7,886 nucleotides of DNA from Alphaproteobacteria bacterium (GCA_013003285.1 JABDJY010000295.1:1-7886), one strand, 5' to 3'. Shown: positions 1-6,427, counted from the first letter of the stretch. A program made the numbers and translations. The notes: generated by a model from the letters alone, not told the origin.

Positions 1-239
1 GTCTGGTCAGCCCTGTGGTGGCCGGCTCGGTCGCGTTGCCGACCGATGGCTTTGCGCCACCATCTGATCTGAACCTGTTCCTGCTCGGTAATCTCGAGGG
101 TCCCAAGCGGTCCGTTGTTGGTGTCACGGGCGCGGGACATCAAGTTAATTTCAACCGTGACGACGCTGTGCAACAGCTGATCAGTAGCGGCCAGCCGACG
201 GATGGGCTCGACGGTCCACACGGCCATATTCTGCAATAG
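1..239 (+). CDS. cpaC: CpaC/RcpA-type outer-membrane secretin, C-terminal end (partial)
   Basis: The window opens inside a gene whose last 78 codons are visible, read in frame from base 3 to a TAG at 237-239. The residues PTDGFAPPSDLNLFLLGNLE resemble the conserved region just after the secretin barrel of Tad-locus secretins (a P-x-D-x-F-x-P-P-S-D stretch, then FLxGxLEG). The closing GPHGHILQ resembles the short glycine-containing tail of these proteins. In Tad systems this protein forms the outer-membrane ring through which the Flp pilus passes. The N-terminal domains and barrel lie upstream, so the call rests on this tail and on the gene order: a lipoprotein and then other tad genes follow directly. 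The stop codon adjoins the ribosome-binding site of the next gene, so the two are probably translated from one message. A GTG at 15 is an internal codon, not a likely start. Confidence 0.75.
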   Translation, partial: LVSPVVAGSVALPTDGFAPPSDLNLFLLGNLEGPKRSVVGVTGAGHQVNFNRDDAVQQLISSGQPTDGLDGPHGHILQ

Positions 240-249
240 GGGGCGAGGC

Positions 250-564
250 ATGAAACAACGTAAATTTATGGGTGTAAGTCTCGTGGCAATGGTCTTGTTG
301 GCCGGTTGCGTAGATCCCAACACCATGACAGAGGAAGAGAAGGAAGTACTGCGCGGCGATCCGACGATTTCGGATAAGTTCGGCACTGGTGTGGCTGATC
401 ATGGCAACGCGATACGTGCCAATATGGCGACCCATATTGTCGATCCGGCGCCGGCTTATGCGGCCGATGCGCCGAATATCGACGGTCAGGTCATCATCAG
501 CGCTTATGGCCGTTATCGGACCGGCAAAGTTAAACCGCCCGCCGCTATCGGAACCGGTCAATAG
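250..564 (+). CDS. Short CpaD-like pilus lipoprotein
   Basis: This 104-residue protein has a lipoprotein signal: MKQRKF, a hydrophobic stretch at residues 8-18, and the lipobox LLAGC with Cys20 as the lipidation site. Residue +2 is Val, not Asp, so outer-membrane sorting is expected. The mature part contains FGTG (44-47), an Asn-rich stretch ending RANMATHIVDP (56-66), and YGRYRTGK (86-93). This order recalls the C-terminal part of CpaD-family proteins (FGCA...NLA..VADP..., then YR.GK). The larger N-terminal part of CpaD is missing. CpaD/RcpB proteins are outer-membrane lipoproteins associated with the Tad secretin, and the position directly after the secretin fits. ATG 250 is chosen over an in-frame ATG at 202 because it starts the signal peptide and has AGGGGG at 238-243, six bases away. 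The lipoprotein call is strong; the CpaD relationship is an inference from weak similarity and position. Confidence 0.8.
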   Translation: MKQRKFMGVSLVAMVLLAGCVDPNTMTEEEKEVLRGDPTISDKFGTGVADHGNAIRANMATHIVDPAPAYAADAPNIDGQVIISAYGRYRTGKVKPPAAIGTGQ

Positions 565-569
565 GGTCA

Positions 570-600
570 TTTAATCAAAGGTTCATGGGCCGGGATTAAA
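570..600. repeat. 7-bp inverted repeat upstream of tadG
   Basis: TTTAATC at 570-576 is the exact reverse complement of GATTAAA at 594-600, with a 17-base spacer. The arm centres are 24 bp apart, about two helical turns, as in some dimer operators. The arms hold only one G-C pair each and the loop is long, so a stable terminator hairpin is unlikely. It lies in the 113-base gap between the lipoprotein gene and tadG. Confidence 0.35.
571..585 (+). promoter_or_regulatory. Near-consensus CtrA-type site (TTAA-N7-TTCA)
   Basis: The sequence reads TTAA, seven bases, TTCA, which is seven of eight matches to the TTAA-N7-TTAA box of CtrA. This alphaproteobacterial response regulator controls pilus genes in Caulobacter. 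The site overlaps the left arm of the inverted repeat at 570-600 and lies about 93 bases before the tadG start. Such short motifs arise often by chance, so this is only a candidate. Confidence 0.2.
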
Positions 601-627
601 ACGAGGTATCGACAGCGATATACGCAG

Positions 628-660
628 TTGACATATGACTGGGGGCGCTAAGGGGGGCGC
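628..660 (+). promoter_or_regulatory. Possible promoter region: TTGACA plus duplicated GGGGGCGC
   Basis: A perfect -35-like TTGACA is at 628-633. No good TATAAT-like hexamer follows at 16-18 bases, where the sequence is GC-rich. Instead GGGGGCGC occurs twice, at 641-648 and 653-660, in an imperfect tandem repeat of about 12 bases. The region could hold a promoter for tadG with a non-canonical -10, or a regulator site. It could equally be chance. Confidence 0.25.
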
Positions 661-677
661 AACGGAGAGTTAAGACA

Positions 678-2378
678 GTGAACAAAATAAATGCACTGCA
701 GCGACGCGGATTAAAGAAATTTTGGGCCTCTAAGTCGGGAGGCGTCTTAATCTACATCGCTTTCGGGCTGCCGATCCTTCTGGGTGTTATGGCATTATCG
801 GTCGATCTTGGCCGCGCCTTCATCCTTAACACCGAACTAAAAGATTTCTCCGATGCCGCCGCGCTTGCCGGTGCGGCCGAGCTCGACGGCAGAGCTGGCG
901 CGCGCGTCGCAGCTGAAAGTGCTGCGCGGACCGGCCTTCAGGGCACCCTGGTAAACGTGCAATCCTTTGCCACTGACGGCAGCGGTGCTGACCTCGTTGT
1001 AGATCAGGTTGTGTTCTTGAAGAATTTACCGGCTGACGGCACCGACTTCGTCGCCGGCGACACAGCAACGACCGACGCCGAGGCGCGGTTCATTTTCGTC
1101 TCCGTAGTCAATCGTGACGTGCGCAGCGGCCTCAGCCGGGCTCTGGGTGTTATTCCAGACTTCGATACCGGGGCGAAGTCGATCGCTGGGTTTAACGCCG
1201 TCCATTGCCGGATCCCAGCCTTGATGATGTGTAATCCACTAGAGGATGCAGATTTTCCGATCACAGATTCAAGCGGCGGCCCTATTTCCGGTTGTACCCT
1301 AGCGGATAAGCCAGACATTCTCGCGCCAGAAGCAGGGTTATATACCGAATGCTTGTCTGGCCGTCAGATGCTGGCCAAAAAAGGCGGTGGCGGCGGTGCT
1401 TACGTACCCGGCAATTTTGGTTTGCTCGATTGTCCCAGCGGCGATAACGGCACCAATTGCATTGCGCCCTACCTTGCGGCGGTCGATCCGGGGTTCTGTG
1501 TGTTGGCTGACGGCACTGTTAATTTTCGGACAGGTGGCGCAACCGGACCCATTCGGACCGCGATGAATACGCGGTTCGATATGTTTGAAAACCCCTTTTT
1601 TGGCGGTGAGGAAGGCAATTCTGCCTATCGCCCGGCAATTAATGTTACAAAAGGGCAACCTCACGCTGATGTGTGTGACTCCTACACGCAGCCCCCGCTC
1701 CCTGCGGCCCCAACTGCTGCCGACCTCATGGGTTTTCCCCAGGACAAATGCTTTCGCGATGGATCACTTTGCGGCGGAGCCGAACGTTGGGGTAATTGGG
1801 GATGGATGGAAGACTTGGCTGGTGCCGGCGGCAACACCGACCTAGGTCTGCAATATTGGTTGACTAATCATCCGGCCAACCCTGACCTTGGGCTGCCGGG
1901 GGCGTACAATACGTCTTCAACTCTGACTGGTGCCTCTAAGCCTTACGAAGATATGACCCGCTACGAGCTCTATCGTTGGGAAATCGAAAGCGGAAACATC
2001 CCGAATAACCCATTACCAAATGGCGAGAAAGGGCATGTGGAAAACATCCCGTTAGATCCCACGCGACAATGTTACACCGGCGGTGGTTTAAGCGACCCTA
2101 GCATGTTTGACCCCACTGATCCCGATCAAAGTCTGCAGGATGCTGCATTCGCGGATCGCCGGGTAATAAGTTTGGCTGTGGTCAACTGTCTTTCGCCGGG
2201 TGTCGCGCCATTAAACGGTAACGAAAGTAACGTACCTATAATTGGATTTATTGATCTGTTCTTAACCGAACCTTCTGTCGATAAAGGCTCGGAAAAAGCC
2301 AATATCTGGGCGGAGATAATTCGGGTGGCGCCGATTGGCGTAAACGGCTTGCGCGATATTGTGCAGCTTTACCGCTAA
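678..2378 (+). CDS. tadG: TadG-like pilus assembly protein, cysteine-rich
   Basis: This 566-residue protein starts with a cytoplasmic basic stretch and one membrane segment (about 22-41). VDLGR (42-46) and LKDFSDAAALAGA (54-66) follow, the hallmark of the TadG/TadE-like N-terminal domain (VDLGR...LQxAADAAALAGA). The remaining roughly 500 residues should be periplasmic. They contain 12 cysteines, all from Cys177 onward, an even number compatible with disulfides. There is a Gly5 run at 236-240. The C-terminus has FLTEP, ANIWAEI and a final VQLYR, which I associate with alphaproteobacterial TadG-related proteins. I see no clear von Willebrand A (MIDAS, DxSxS) motif, which many TadG proteins carry. 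The pseudopilin Glu is replaced by Tyr26, so prepilin-peptidase cleavage is unlikely. The GTG start is supported by GGAGAG at 664-669, eight bases upstream. The role is inferred to be envelope anchoring or assembly of the pilus. About ten TTA leucine codons set it apart from cpaE. Confidence 0.85.
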   Translation: MNKINALQRRGLKKFWASKSGGVLIYIAFGLPILLGVMALSVDLGRAFILNTELKDFSDAAALAGAAELDGRAGARVAAESAARTGLQGTLVNVQSFATDGSGADLVVDQVVFLKNLPADGTDFVAGDTATTDAEARFIFVSVVNRDVRSGLSRALGVIPDFDTGAKSIAGFNAVHCRIPALMMCNPLEDADFPITDSSGGPISGCTLADKPDILAPEAGLYTECLSGRQMLAKKGGGGGAYVPGNFGLLDCPSGDNGTNCIAPYLAAVDPGFCVLADGTVNFRTGGATGPIRTAMNTRFDMFENPFFGGEEGNSAYRPAINVTKGQPHADVCDSYTQPPLPAAPTAADLMGFPQDKCFRDGSLCGGAERWGNWGWMEDLAGAGGNTDLGLQYWLTNHPANPDLGLPGAYNTSSTLTGASKPYEDMTRYELYRWEIESGNIPNNPLPNGEKGHVENIPLDPTRQCYTGGGLSDPSMFDPTDPDQSLQDAAFADRRVISLAVVNCLSPGVAPLNGNESNVPIIGFIDLFLTEPSVDKGSEKANIWAEIIRVAPIGVNGLRDIVQLYR

Positions 2379-2393
2379 GGGCAGTAAATCTGC

Positions 2394-2427
2394 TTCGTTA
2401 ACAGGTTTAGAATAAGTAAACGAAACC
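2394..2427. repeat. Overlapping AT-rich inverted repeats in the tadG-tadE gap
   Basis: Three short pairings overlap here. TTCGTT (2394-2399) pairs with AACGAA (2419-2424), GTTTA (2405-2409) with TAAAC (2417-2421), and GGTTT (2404-2408) with AAACC (2423-2427). They share bases and exclude each other. They are not followed by a T run, so a classical terminator is not supported. A weak RNA structure, a processing site or an operator is possible. Confidence 0.25.
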
Positions 2428-2448
2428 TTAATCATTGTGTGAAACGCT

Positions 2449-2454
2449 TATAGT
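2449..2454 (+). promoter_or_regulatory. TATAGT, possible -10 box just before tadE
   Basis: TATAGT lies three bases before the tadE ATG at 2458, in a 79-base gap. If it works as a -10 box, the message would start at or just after the ATG and be nearly leaderless, which would fit the lack of a ribosome-binding site there. No convincing -35 hexamer is seen 16-18 bases upstream. This is a weak candidate. Confidence 0.15.
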
Positions 2455-2457
2455 ATC

Positions 2458-2967
2458 ATGGGTATGGCAGATATTAGGTCTCGACTATTGGCGATATCGC
2501 GACGCTTGGTAAAATGTCCAAGCGGCGTGGCGATGTTCGAGTTCGCCATTGCCCTGCCGATTTTGCTGGTCATTTTCGCCGGTGCTTGGGAAATGGCACG
2601 CGGATTGTGGACTTACGAGATCCTGAATAAGGGTGTGCGCGACGCCTCGCGTTATCTGGCCCGGGTCGATGATCCGACGTCGGCCCTCTCCGAGCAGATG
2701 GCGCTGCGACTGGTATTAAGCGGGGATATCGACTTGGACCAGCCGCCACGCCTCGATTTCAATGACGTCACGATAGTTGTTGGCACGAGAACATATGCCA
2801 ACACATCCGGCCAGATATATCGCAGCCCAAATGGCGGTACAGAACCCATTGATGTGGTTCAAGTTCGTGCAAATATGACCTACGAAGCCCCGCTTTTGGG
2901 GTTTTTGAACATAGCTAGTCCGATCGAATTTTCGGTGGCGCACGAACAACGCTATATCGGGGATTAA
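2458..2967 (+). CDS. tadE: TadE-like pseudopilin
   Basis: This 169-residue protein has a basic leader and then SG-VAMFEFAIALPILLVIFAG, the typical TadE N-terminal segment (G-x4-E-F-A, then a hydrophobic helix). In characterised Tad systems the prepilin peptidase cleaves such proteins after the Gly. Here that would be Gly23|Val24, leaving Glu28 at +5 of the mature protein. The helix spans about 24-45. The following KGVRDASRYLARV (residues 58-70) matches the conserved TadE stretch after the membrane segment. TadE is a minor pilin-like component needed for Flp fibre assembly. The next gene begins three bases after the stop. No clear ribosome-binding site precedes ATG 2458 or the alternative ATG 2464, which is unusual beside the other genes here. 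TTG 2488 would shorten the leader without affecting the mature protein. Family call is confident; the exact start is not. Confidence 0.85.
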   Translation: MGMADIRSRLLAISRRLVKCPSGVAMFEFAIALPILLVIFAGAWEMARGLWTYEILNKGVRDASRYLARVDDPTSALSEQMALRLVLSGDIDLDQPPRLDFNDVTIVVGTRTYANTSGQIYRSPNGGTEPIDVVQVRANMTYEAPLLGFLNIASPIEFSVAHEQRYIGD

Positions 2968-2970
2968 TCG

Positions 2971-3627
2971 ATGTTGCTTCGTCTCTTGCGCCGTAAACTG
3001 GCCGCTGACAAATCGGGCGCCGCCGCCATCGAATTTGCTTTCGTTGCAGTAGGGCTTGTTTTATTTACGCTGGCTATTGTTGATGTTGGGTTTGCACTTT
3101 TTTGGTTCAACCGGGCGGAGAAGGCGACCCAGTTGGGCGTGAGGGTTGCGGCCGTGTCGGACCCTGTTGCGGGTGCTCTGATCAATTTTCGAGGGACCGG
3201 GGCTCCTGGAGCATCGTGCAGAGATGGCAGTGGGGCAATGATCCCGGGCTGCGTACACCCAGACTTTAGATGTTCAGTGACTGGTACTACTGGTACGTGT
3301 ACTAACACAGGGCTGTTTTCCAGTGCTGCCTTTAGCAAAATATTTGGAGAAATGCGGACCTTGTATCCGCAATTAAGCTCTGAGAATGTCGAGGTTGAGT
3401 ATCGGCCAACGCCACTGGGATTTGTTGGCCGCCCTTCCCGCCTAGTTAATCCGGTGGACCCTGACTTCAACAGTTATAATCTTGTTCCGCAAATCACCGT
3501 GCGTATCGTTAATTTGACCTATAACTGGGTCGCTCTGGGATCGTTGCTCGGGCTATCGCCGCTTAATCTGCCGGTCATTTCAGCCTCGTTAAACGCTGAA
3601 GATCTCGACCACACAACCAATTTGTAG
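2971..3627 (+). CDS. Second TadE/TadF-like pseudopilin
   Basis: This 218-residue protein has a short basic leader (MLLRLLRRKLAADKSG), then AAAIEFAFVAVGLVLFTLAI, again the G-x4-E-F-A pseudopilin motif with a membrane helix at about 17-39. Prepilin-peptidase cleavage would fall at Gly16|Ala17 with Glu21 at +5. The stretch RAEKATQLGVRVAAVSDP matches the conserved post-helix region of TadE-like proteins. Four cysteines sit in a roughly 35-residue part of the periplasmic domain and could form disulfides. The rest I cannot assign to a known fold. It may be the counterpart of TadF, which in Aggregatibacter pairs with TadE, but sequence alone does not separate TadE from TadF. Start ATG 2971 has GGGGA at 2959-2963, seven bases away, and lies three bases after the tadE stop, suggesting translational coupling. 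cpaE follows after seven bases. Confidence 0.82.
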   Translation: MLLRLLRRKLAADKSGAAAIEFAFVAVGLVLFTLAIVDVGFALFWFNRAEKATQLGVRVAAVSDPVAGALINFRGTGAPGASCRDGSGAMIPGCVHPDFRCSVTGTTGTCTNTGLFSSAAFSKIFGEMRTLYPQLSSENVEVEYRPTPLGFVGRPSRLVNPVDPDFNSYNLVPQITVRIVNLTYNWVALGSLLGLSPLNLPVISASLNAEDLDHTTNL

Positions 3628-3634
3628 GCGCCAC

Positions 3635-4825
3635 ATGCTAAGCACAAACAAGCACGCAGGCCGCCACGACGTTGCGCAGCCCACCATGATCGGTTTCCTG
3701 CACAAGGATATCGCGTCGGAGGTCAAAGGCATCGTCAAGAAAACCGATGCCACCTGTGATATCCGGACCATTACCGGCGCTTTGAAAGAAGAGCTGATTG
3801 GTTTCCGGTCGGACCCGTGCGTGGTGTTGCTGCAGATGGCGGCGTCCGAGGCCGATGAATTCGATGTGGTCGAGGACTTTCTCAACCGCAACCCCCATCT
3901 GTCGGTGATCATCGTCTGCGACGATGTGCCGTTCGAGCAGGTGCGCCGCTTGATGCGCGCTGGCGCTCTGGACATCCTGCCGCGGCCGCTCAAGGAGGAT
4001 GAATTCCTGGTGGCGCTCGAGGCGGCATTCATCCGTGTTTCGAACGCGAAGATCAGTGGCGGCACGGCAAGGACCGGCAAGGTCATTACCTTCATGAAGG
4101 CTTGCGGCGGCGTTGGCGGCACGACCTTGGCTATTCAGGCGGCACATGCCCTGTCTGGCACCGCGAAACGCCGGCAGAAGGTTTGTCTGATCGATTTCGA
4201 TCTGCAGTTTGGCAACGTTGCCATGTATCTCGATGTTGTGGATGGCGGTGAGCTATCGGATCTTTTGCGCGAGCCCGAGATCATTGACGCCACCCTGTTC
4301 AGTTCGGTGGCGTCGAGCCATCCGTCCGGCATCGACATCATCGCGGCGCCGCAAACTGTATGGTCCCTGGACTCGATCCAGGTCGATCAAGCCCAGAAAA
4401 TCATTGAAGTTGCAGCGCAGCTCTATGATTACGTCATCATCGATCTGCCAGATTACTGGACCGATTGGTCGAAGCAAATTATTGATAATGCCCATGCGGT
4501 TGTGTTGGTTATGCAGATGACCGTTGCCGCGGTGCGCCACGCCCGCCGGCGTCTCGATCTGCTGCAAGCCGAGGGATTGGGGGCCGTGCCGGTCTTTGTT
4601 GTTGCTAACCGATATAAGAAACCAACGGTGTTCACTACCGATACGATTAAACAGGACGAGGTTGAAAAGGCTCTCGGACACCAGATCGATTTTGCGCTGC
4701 CAAGTAATTACAAGGTGGTGAATGAAGCGCAAACGCAAGGGATTCCGATTGCCGAAGCCGAAGGTGGACGCAAATTTGCGGCCGATCTCAGCAAGGTTGC
4801 TGAGGCCATCTCGGCACGGATCTAG
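3635..4825 (+). CDS. cpaE: CpaE/TadZ pilus localisation protein (receiver-like plus MinD/ParA-type ATPase domain)
   Basis: This 396-residue protein has two parts. Residues 18-135 look like an atypical response-regulator receiver domain (SVIIVCDDV, then RLMRAGALDILPRPLKEDEF). Residues 148-396 form a MinD/ParA-like domain. Its P-loop reads CGGVGGTT (157-164): both the signature lysine and the Walker A lysine of KGGVGKTT are replaced, by Cys157 and Gly162. Loss of the canonical lysine is common in CpaE/TadZ. LIDFDLQFGNVAMYLD (185-200) is the CpaE signature and VIIDLPD (267-273) the Walker B-like strand. These proteins direct the Tad machine to its site in the cell, often a pole. The start at ATG 3635 has only AGG (3626-3628) as a ribosome-binding site; ATG 3686 (Met18) is a possible alternative just before the receiver domain. 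Unlike tadG, I find no in-frame TTA codon. Confidence 0.93.
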   Translation: MLSTNKHAGRHDVAQPTMIGFLHKDIASEVKGIVKKTDATCDIRTITGALKEELIGFRSDPCVVLLQMAASEADEFDVVEDFLNRNPHLSVIIVCDDVPFEQVRRLMRAGALDILPRPLKEDEFLVALEAAFIRVSNAKISGGTARTGKVITFMKACGGVGGTTLAIQAAHALSGTAKRRQKVCLIDFDLQFGNVAMYLDVVDGGELSDLLREPEIIDATLFSSVASSHPSGIDIIAAPQTVWSLDSIQVDQAQKIIEVAAQLYDYVIIDLPDYWTDWSKQIIDNAHAVVLVMQMTVAAVRHARRRLDLLQAEGLGAVPVFVVANRYKKPTVFTTDTIKQDEVEKALGHQIDFALPSNYKVVNEAQTQGIPIAEAEGGRKFAADLSKVAEAISARI

Positions 4826-4863
4826 GCTCTGATAGTGGCGCCGCTGAAAAAAGGAATGTCGTA

Positions 4864-6411
4864 ATGCTACGTCGTCTTGTGAGCTCGAATACAGTCGAAT
4901 TCAAAAAACCGCCGGCCGCACCGGAACCCGCGGTTGCCGAACCGGCGGCACCGGACACAGGTGCCGAACGCGCCGAGGCGGCGCCGGCTGTACGTGAAAA
5001 CGGTTCGGCTTTGGGGGGCGCGAATGGTGGCGTGGCCGCGGCCGAAGCCAGCAGTGGTCGAGGTAAGAGTGACGACCAGCACAATAGTGAGTTTCGCAAT
5101 CGCACCGCGAGCATCGATGCTGCGTATGCAAAATTTTCGTCCGACAAGCACACCGAATTAAAGATGCAAGTTCACCAGCAGTTGCTGGACACCATGAACT
5201 TGACGGTTCTCGACAAGATGACCGAGGAACAGATTCGCAGTGAAGTTGGCGATCTGGTGCGCGAGCTGTTGGTCGAAAATAACGTACCGCTTACCCTGCA
5301 AGAACAGCAGAGCTTGATTGCAGATATTCTCGACGAGGTTCTAGGGCTGGGGCCGATCGAGCCGTTGCTGAAAGACCCGACTATCTCGGATATTCTGGTC
5401 AATACCTACGACACGGTCGTGGTGGAGCGGTTTGGCCGGTTGGAAATGACACCGGTTAAATTTAAGGACAATCGCCACCTCTTGCGGATCATCGATAAAA
5501 TCGTGTCGGCCATTGGTCGACGCATCGATGAAGGTTCGCCCATGGTCGACGCCCGACTGCTAGACGGTTCGCGCGTCAACGCCGTCATCGCGCCGATCGC
5601 GGTTGACGGTCCGCTATTGTCAATTCGCCGGTTCGCGCAAGATCCCTACACCATGGACAGGCTGATCGATATCGGCACGTTGACGCCCAATATCGCGGAA
5701 TTACTGGAAGGCATTGTCCGGTCGCGTAAGAACATCCTGATCTCTGGCGGTACCGGTAGTGGTAAGACCACCATGCTGAACGCCATGGCGTCCTATATCG
5801 ACCCGAAAGAACGTATCATCACGATCGAGGATGCGGCCGAGTTGCAGTTGCAACAACCGCAAGTCGCGCGCATGGAAACCCGCCCGCCCAACGTTGAGGG
5901 CAAGGGCGAAATTGCCCAGCGCGAACTCGTCAAGAACTCGCTTCGTATGCGCCCCGACCGTATCATCGTCGGCGAGGTGCGTGGCGGTGAAGCCTTCGAT
6001 ATGTTGCAAGCCATGAACACGGGCCATGAAGGTTCGATGACCACGGTCCATGCCAACATGCCGCGTGACGCCCTGGCGCGTATTGAGAATATGATCGGCA
6101 TGGCGCAGCTCGATTTGCCGCAGAATGCTATGCGCGCGCAGATCGCTTCGGCCATCCATGTGGTGATCCAGCTGTCGCGTTTGAGTGATGGTCGCCGACG
6201 GCTCATCAGTGTTCAGGAAGTGACCGGTATGGAAGGCGAAGTTATTACCATGCAGGAGATTTTCCGTTTCGATCGTCGTTCGACCGACGCGGACGGAACG
6301 ATCCACGGCGCCTATGTTGCAACGGGCATCCGGCCGAAGTTCATCCAGGACTTCAACCAACGTGGTATCTATATTTCGGACGATCTTTTCGAACCCAATC
6401 AGGAATTGTAG
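4864..6411 (+). CDS. cpaF: CpaF/TadA secretion ATPase of the Tad pilus
   Basis: This 515-residue protein is a type II/IV secretion ATPase of the CpaF subfamily. An Ala/Pro-rich, low-complexity N-terminus (about 15-70) precedes a helical domain (about 95-160) and the N-terminal ATPase subdomain (DEVLGLGPIEPLL, then MVDARLLDGSRVNA). The ATPase core follows: Walker A GGTGSGKT (295-302, Lys301), Asp box ITIEDAAEL, Walker B RPDRIIVGEVRG (363-374, Glu371), and His box TGHEGSMTTVHAN (386-398). All catalytic motifs look intact. It forms a cytoplasmic hexamer that powers assembly of the Flp pilus, and in Caulobacter its retraction as well. ATG 4864 is preceded by AAGGA at 4851-4855, eight bases away. 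The gap to cpaE is 38 bases and to tadB 30 bases, with no terminator visible. Confidence 0.97.
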   Translation: MLRRLVSSNTVEFKKPPAAPEPAVAEPAAPDTGAERAEAAPAVRENGSALGGANGGVAAAEASSGRGKSDDQHNSEFRNRTASIDAAYAKFSSDKHTELKMQVHQQLLDTMNLTVLDKMTEEQIRSEVGDLVRELLVENNVPLTLQEQQSLIADILDEVLGLGPIEPLLKDPTISDILVNTYDTVVVERFGRLEMTPVKFKDNRHLLRIIDKIVSAIGRRIDEGSPMVDARLLDGSRVNAVIAPIAVDGPLLSIRRFAQDPYTMDRLIDIGTLTPNIAELLEGIVRSRKNILISGGTGSGKTTMLNAMASYIDPKERIITIEDAAELQLQQPQVARMETRPPNVEGKGEIAQRELVKNSLRMRPDRIIVGEVRGGEAFDMLQAMNTGHEGSMTTVHANMPRDALARIENMIGMAQLDLPQNAMRAQIASAIHVVIQLSRLSDGRRRLISVQEVTGMEGEVITMQEIFRFDRRSTDADGTIHGAYVATGIRPKFIQDFNQRGIYISDDLFEPNQEL

Positions 6412-6427
6412 GTCCTGGGGCCGAGAT

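Noticed and set aside
202..249. Upstream ATG 202 as start of the lipoprotein gene
   Set aside because: It would add 16 residues in front of a perfect signal peptide, overlap the secretin tail, and ignore the AGGGGG ribosome-binding site placed correctly for ATG 250.
570..600. Rho-independent terminator after the lipoprotein gene
   Set aside because: The stem has one G-C pair, the loop is 17 bases and no T run follows.
641..660. Sigma-54 promoter in the GGGGGCGC repeat
   Set aside because: The spaced GG and GC elements can be found, but the TGGCAC and TTGC consensus context is absent.
1377..1383. AAAAAAG as a programmed frameshift site in tadG
   Set aside because: The codons read AAA-AAA-GGC, so the run is not in the A-AAA-AAG phase needed for -1 slippage. 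The frame continues unbroken to a normal C-terminus.
4856..4866. ATG-TCG-TAA mini-frame overlapping the cpaF start (TAATG)
   Set aside because: A two-codon frame only one base after the AAGGA is too close for normal initiation. The same AAGGA is well placed for the cpaF ATG at 4864.
5701..6360. 219-codon open frame on the minus strand inside cpaF
   Set aside because: It lies wholly opposite the cpaF ATPase core with its intact Walker and His motifs, and its translation has no recognisable domain. It is a shadow of GC-rich coding sequence, as are the minus-strand frames at 2964-3470, 3589-4147 and 4253-4738.
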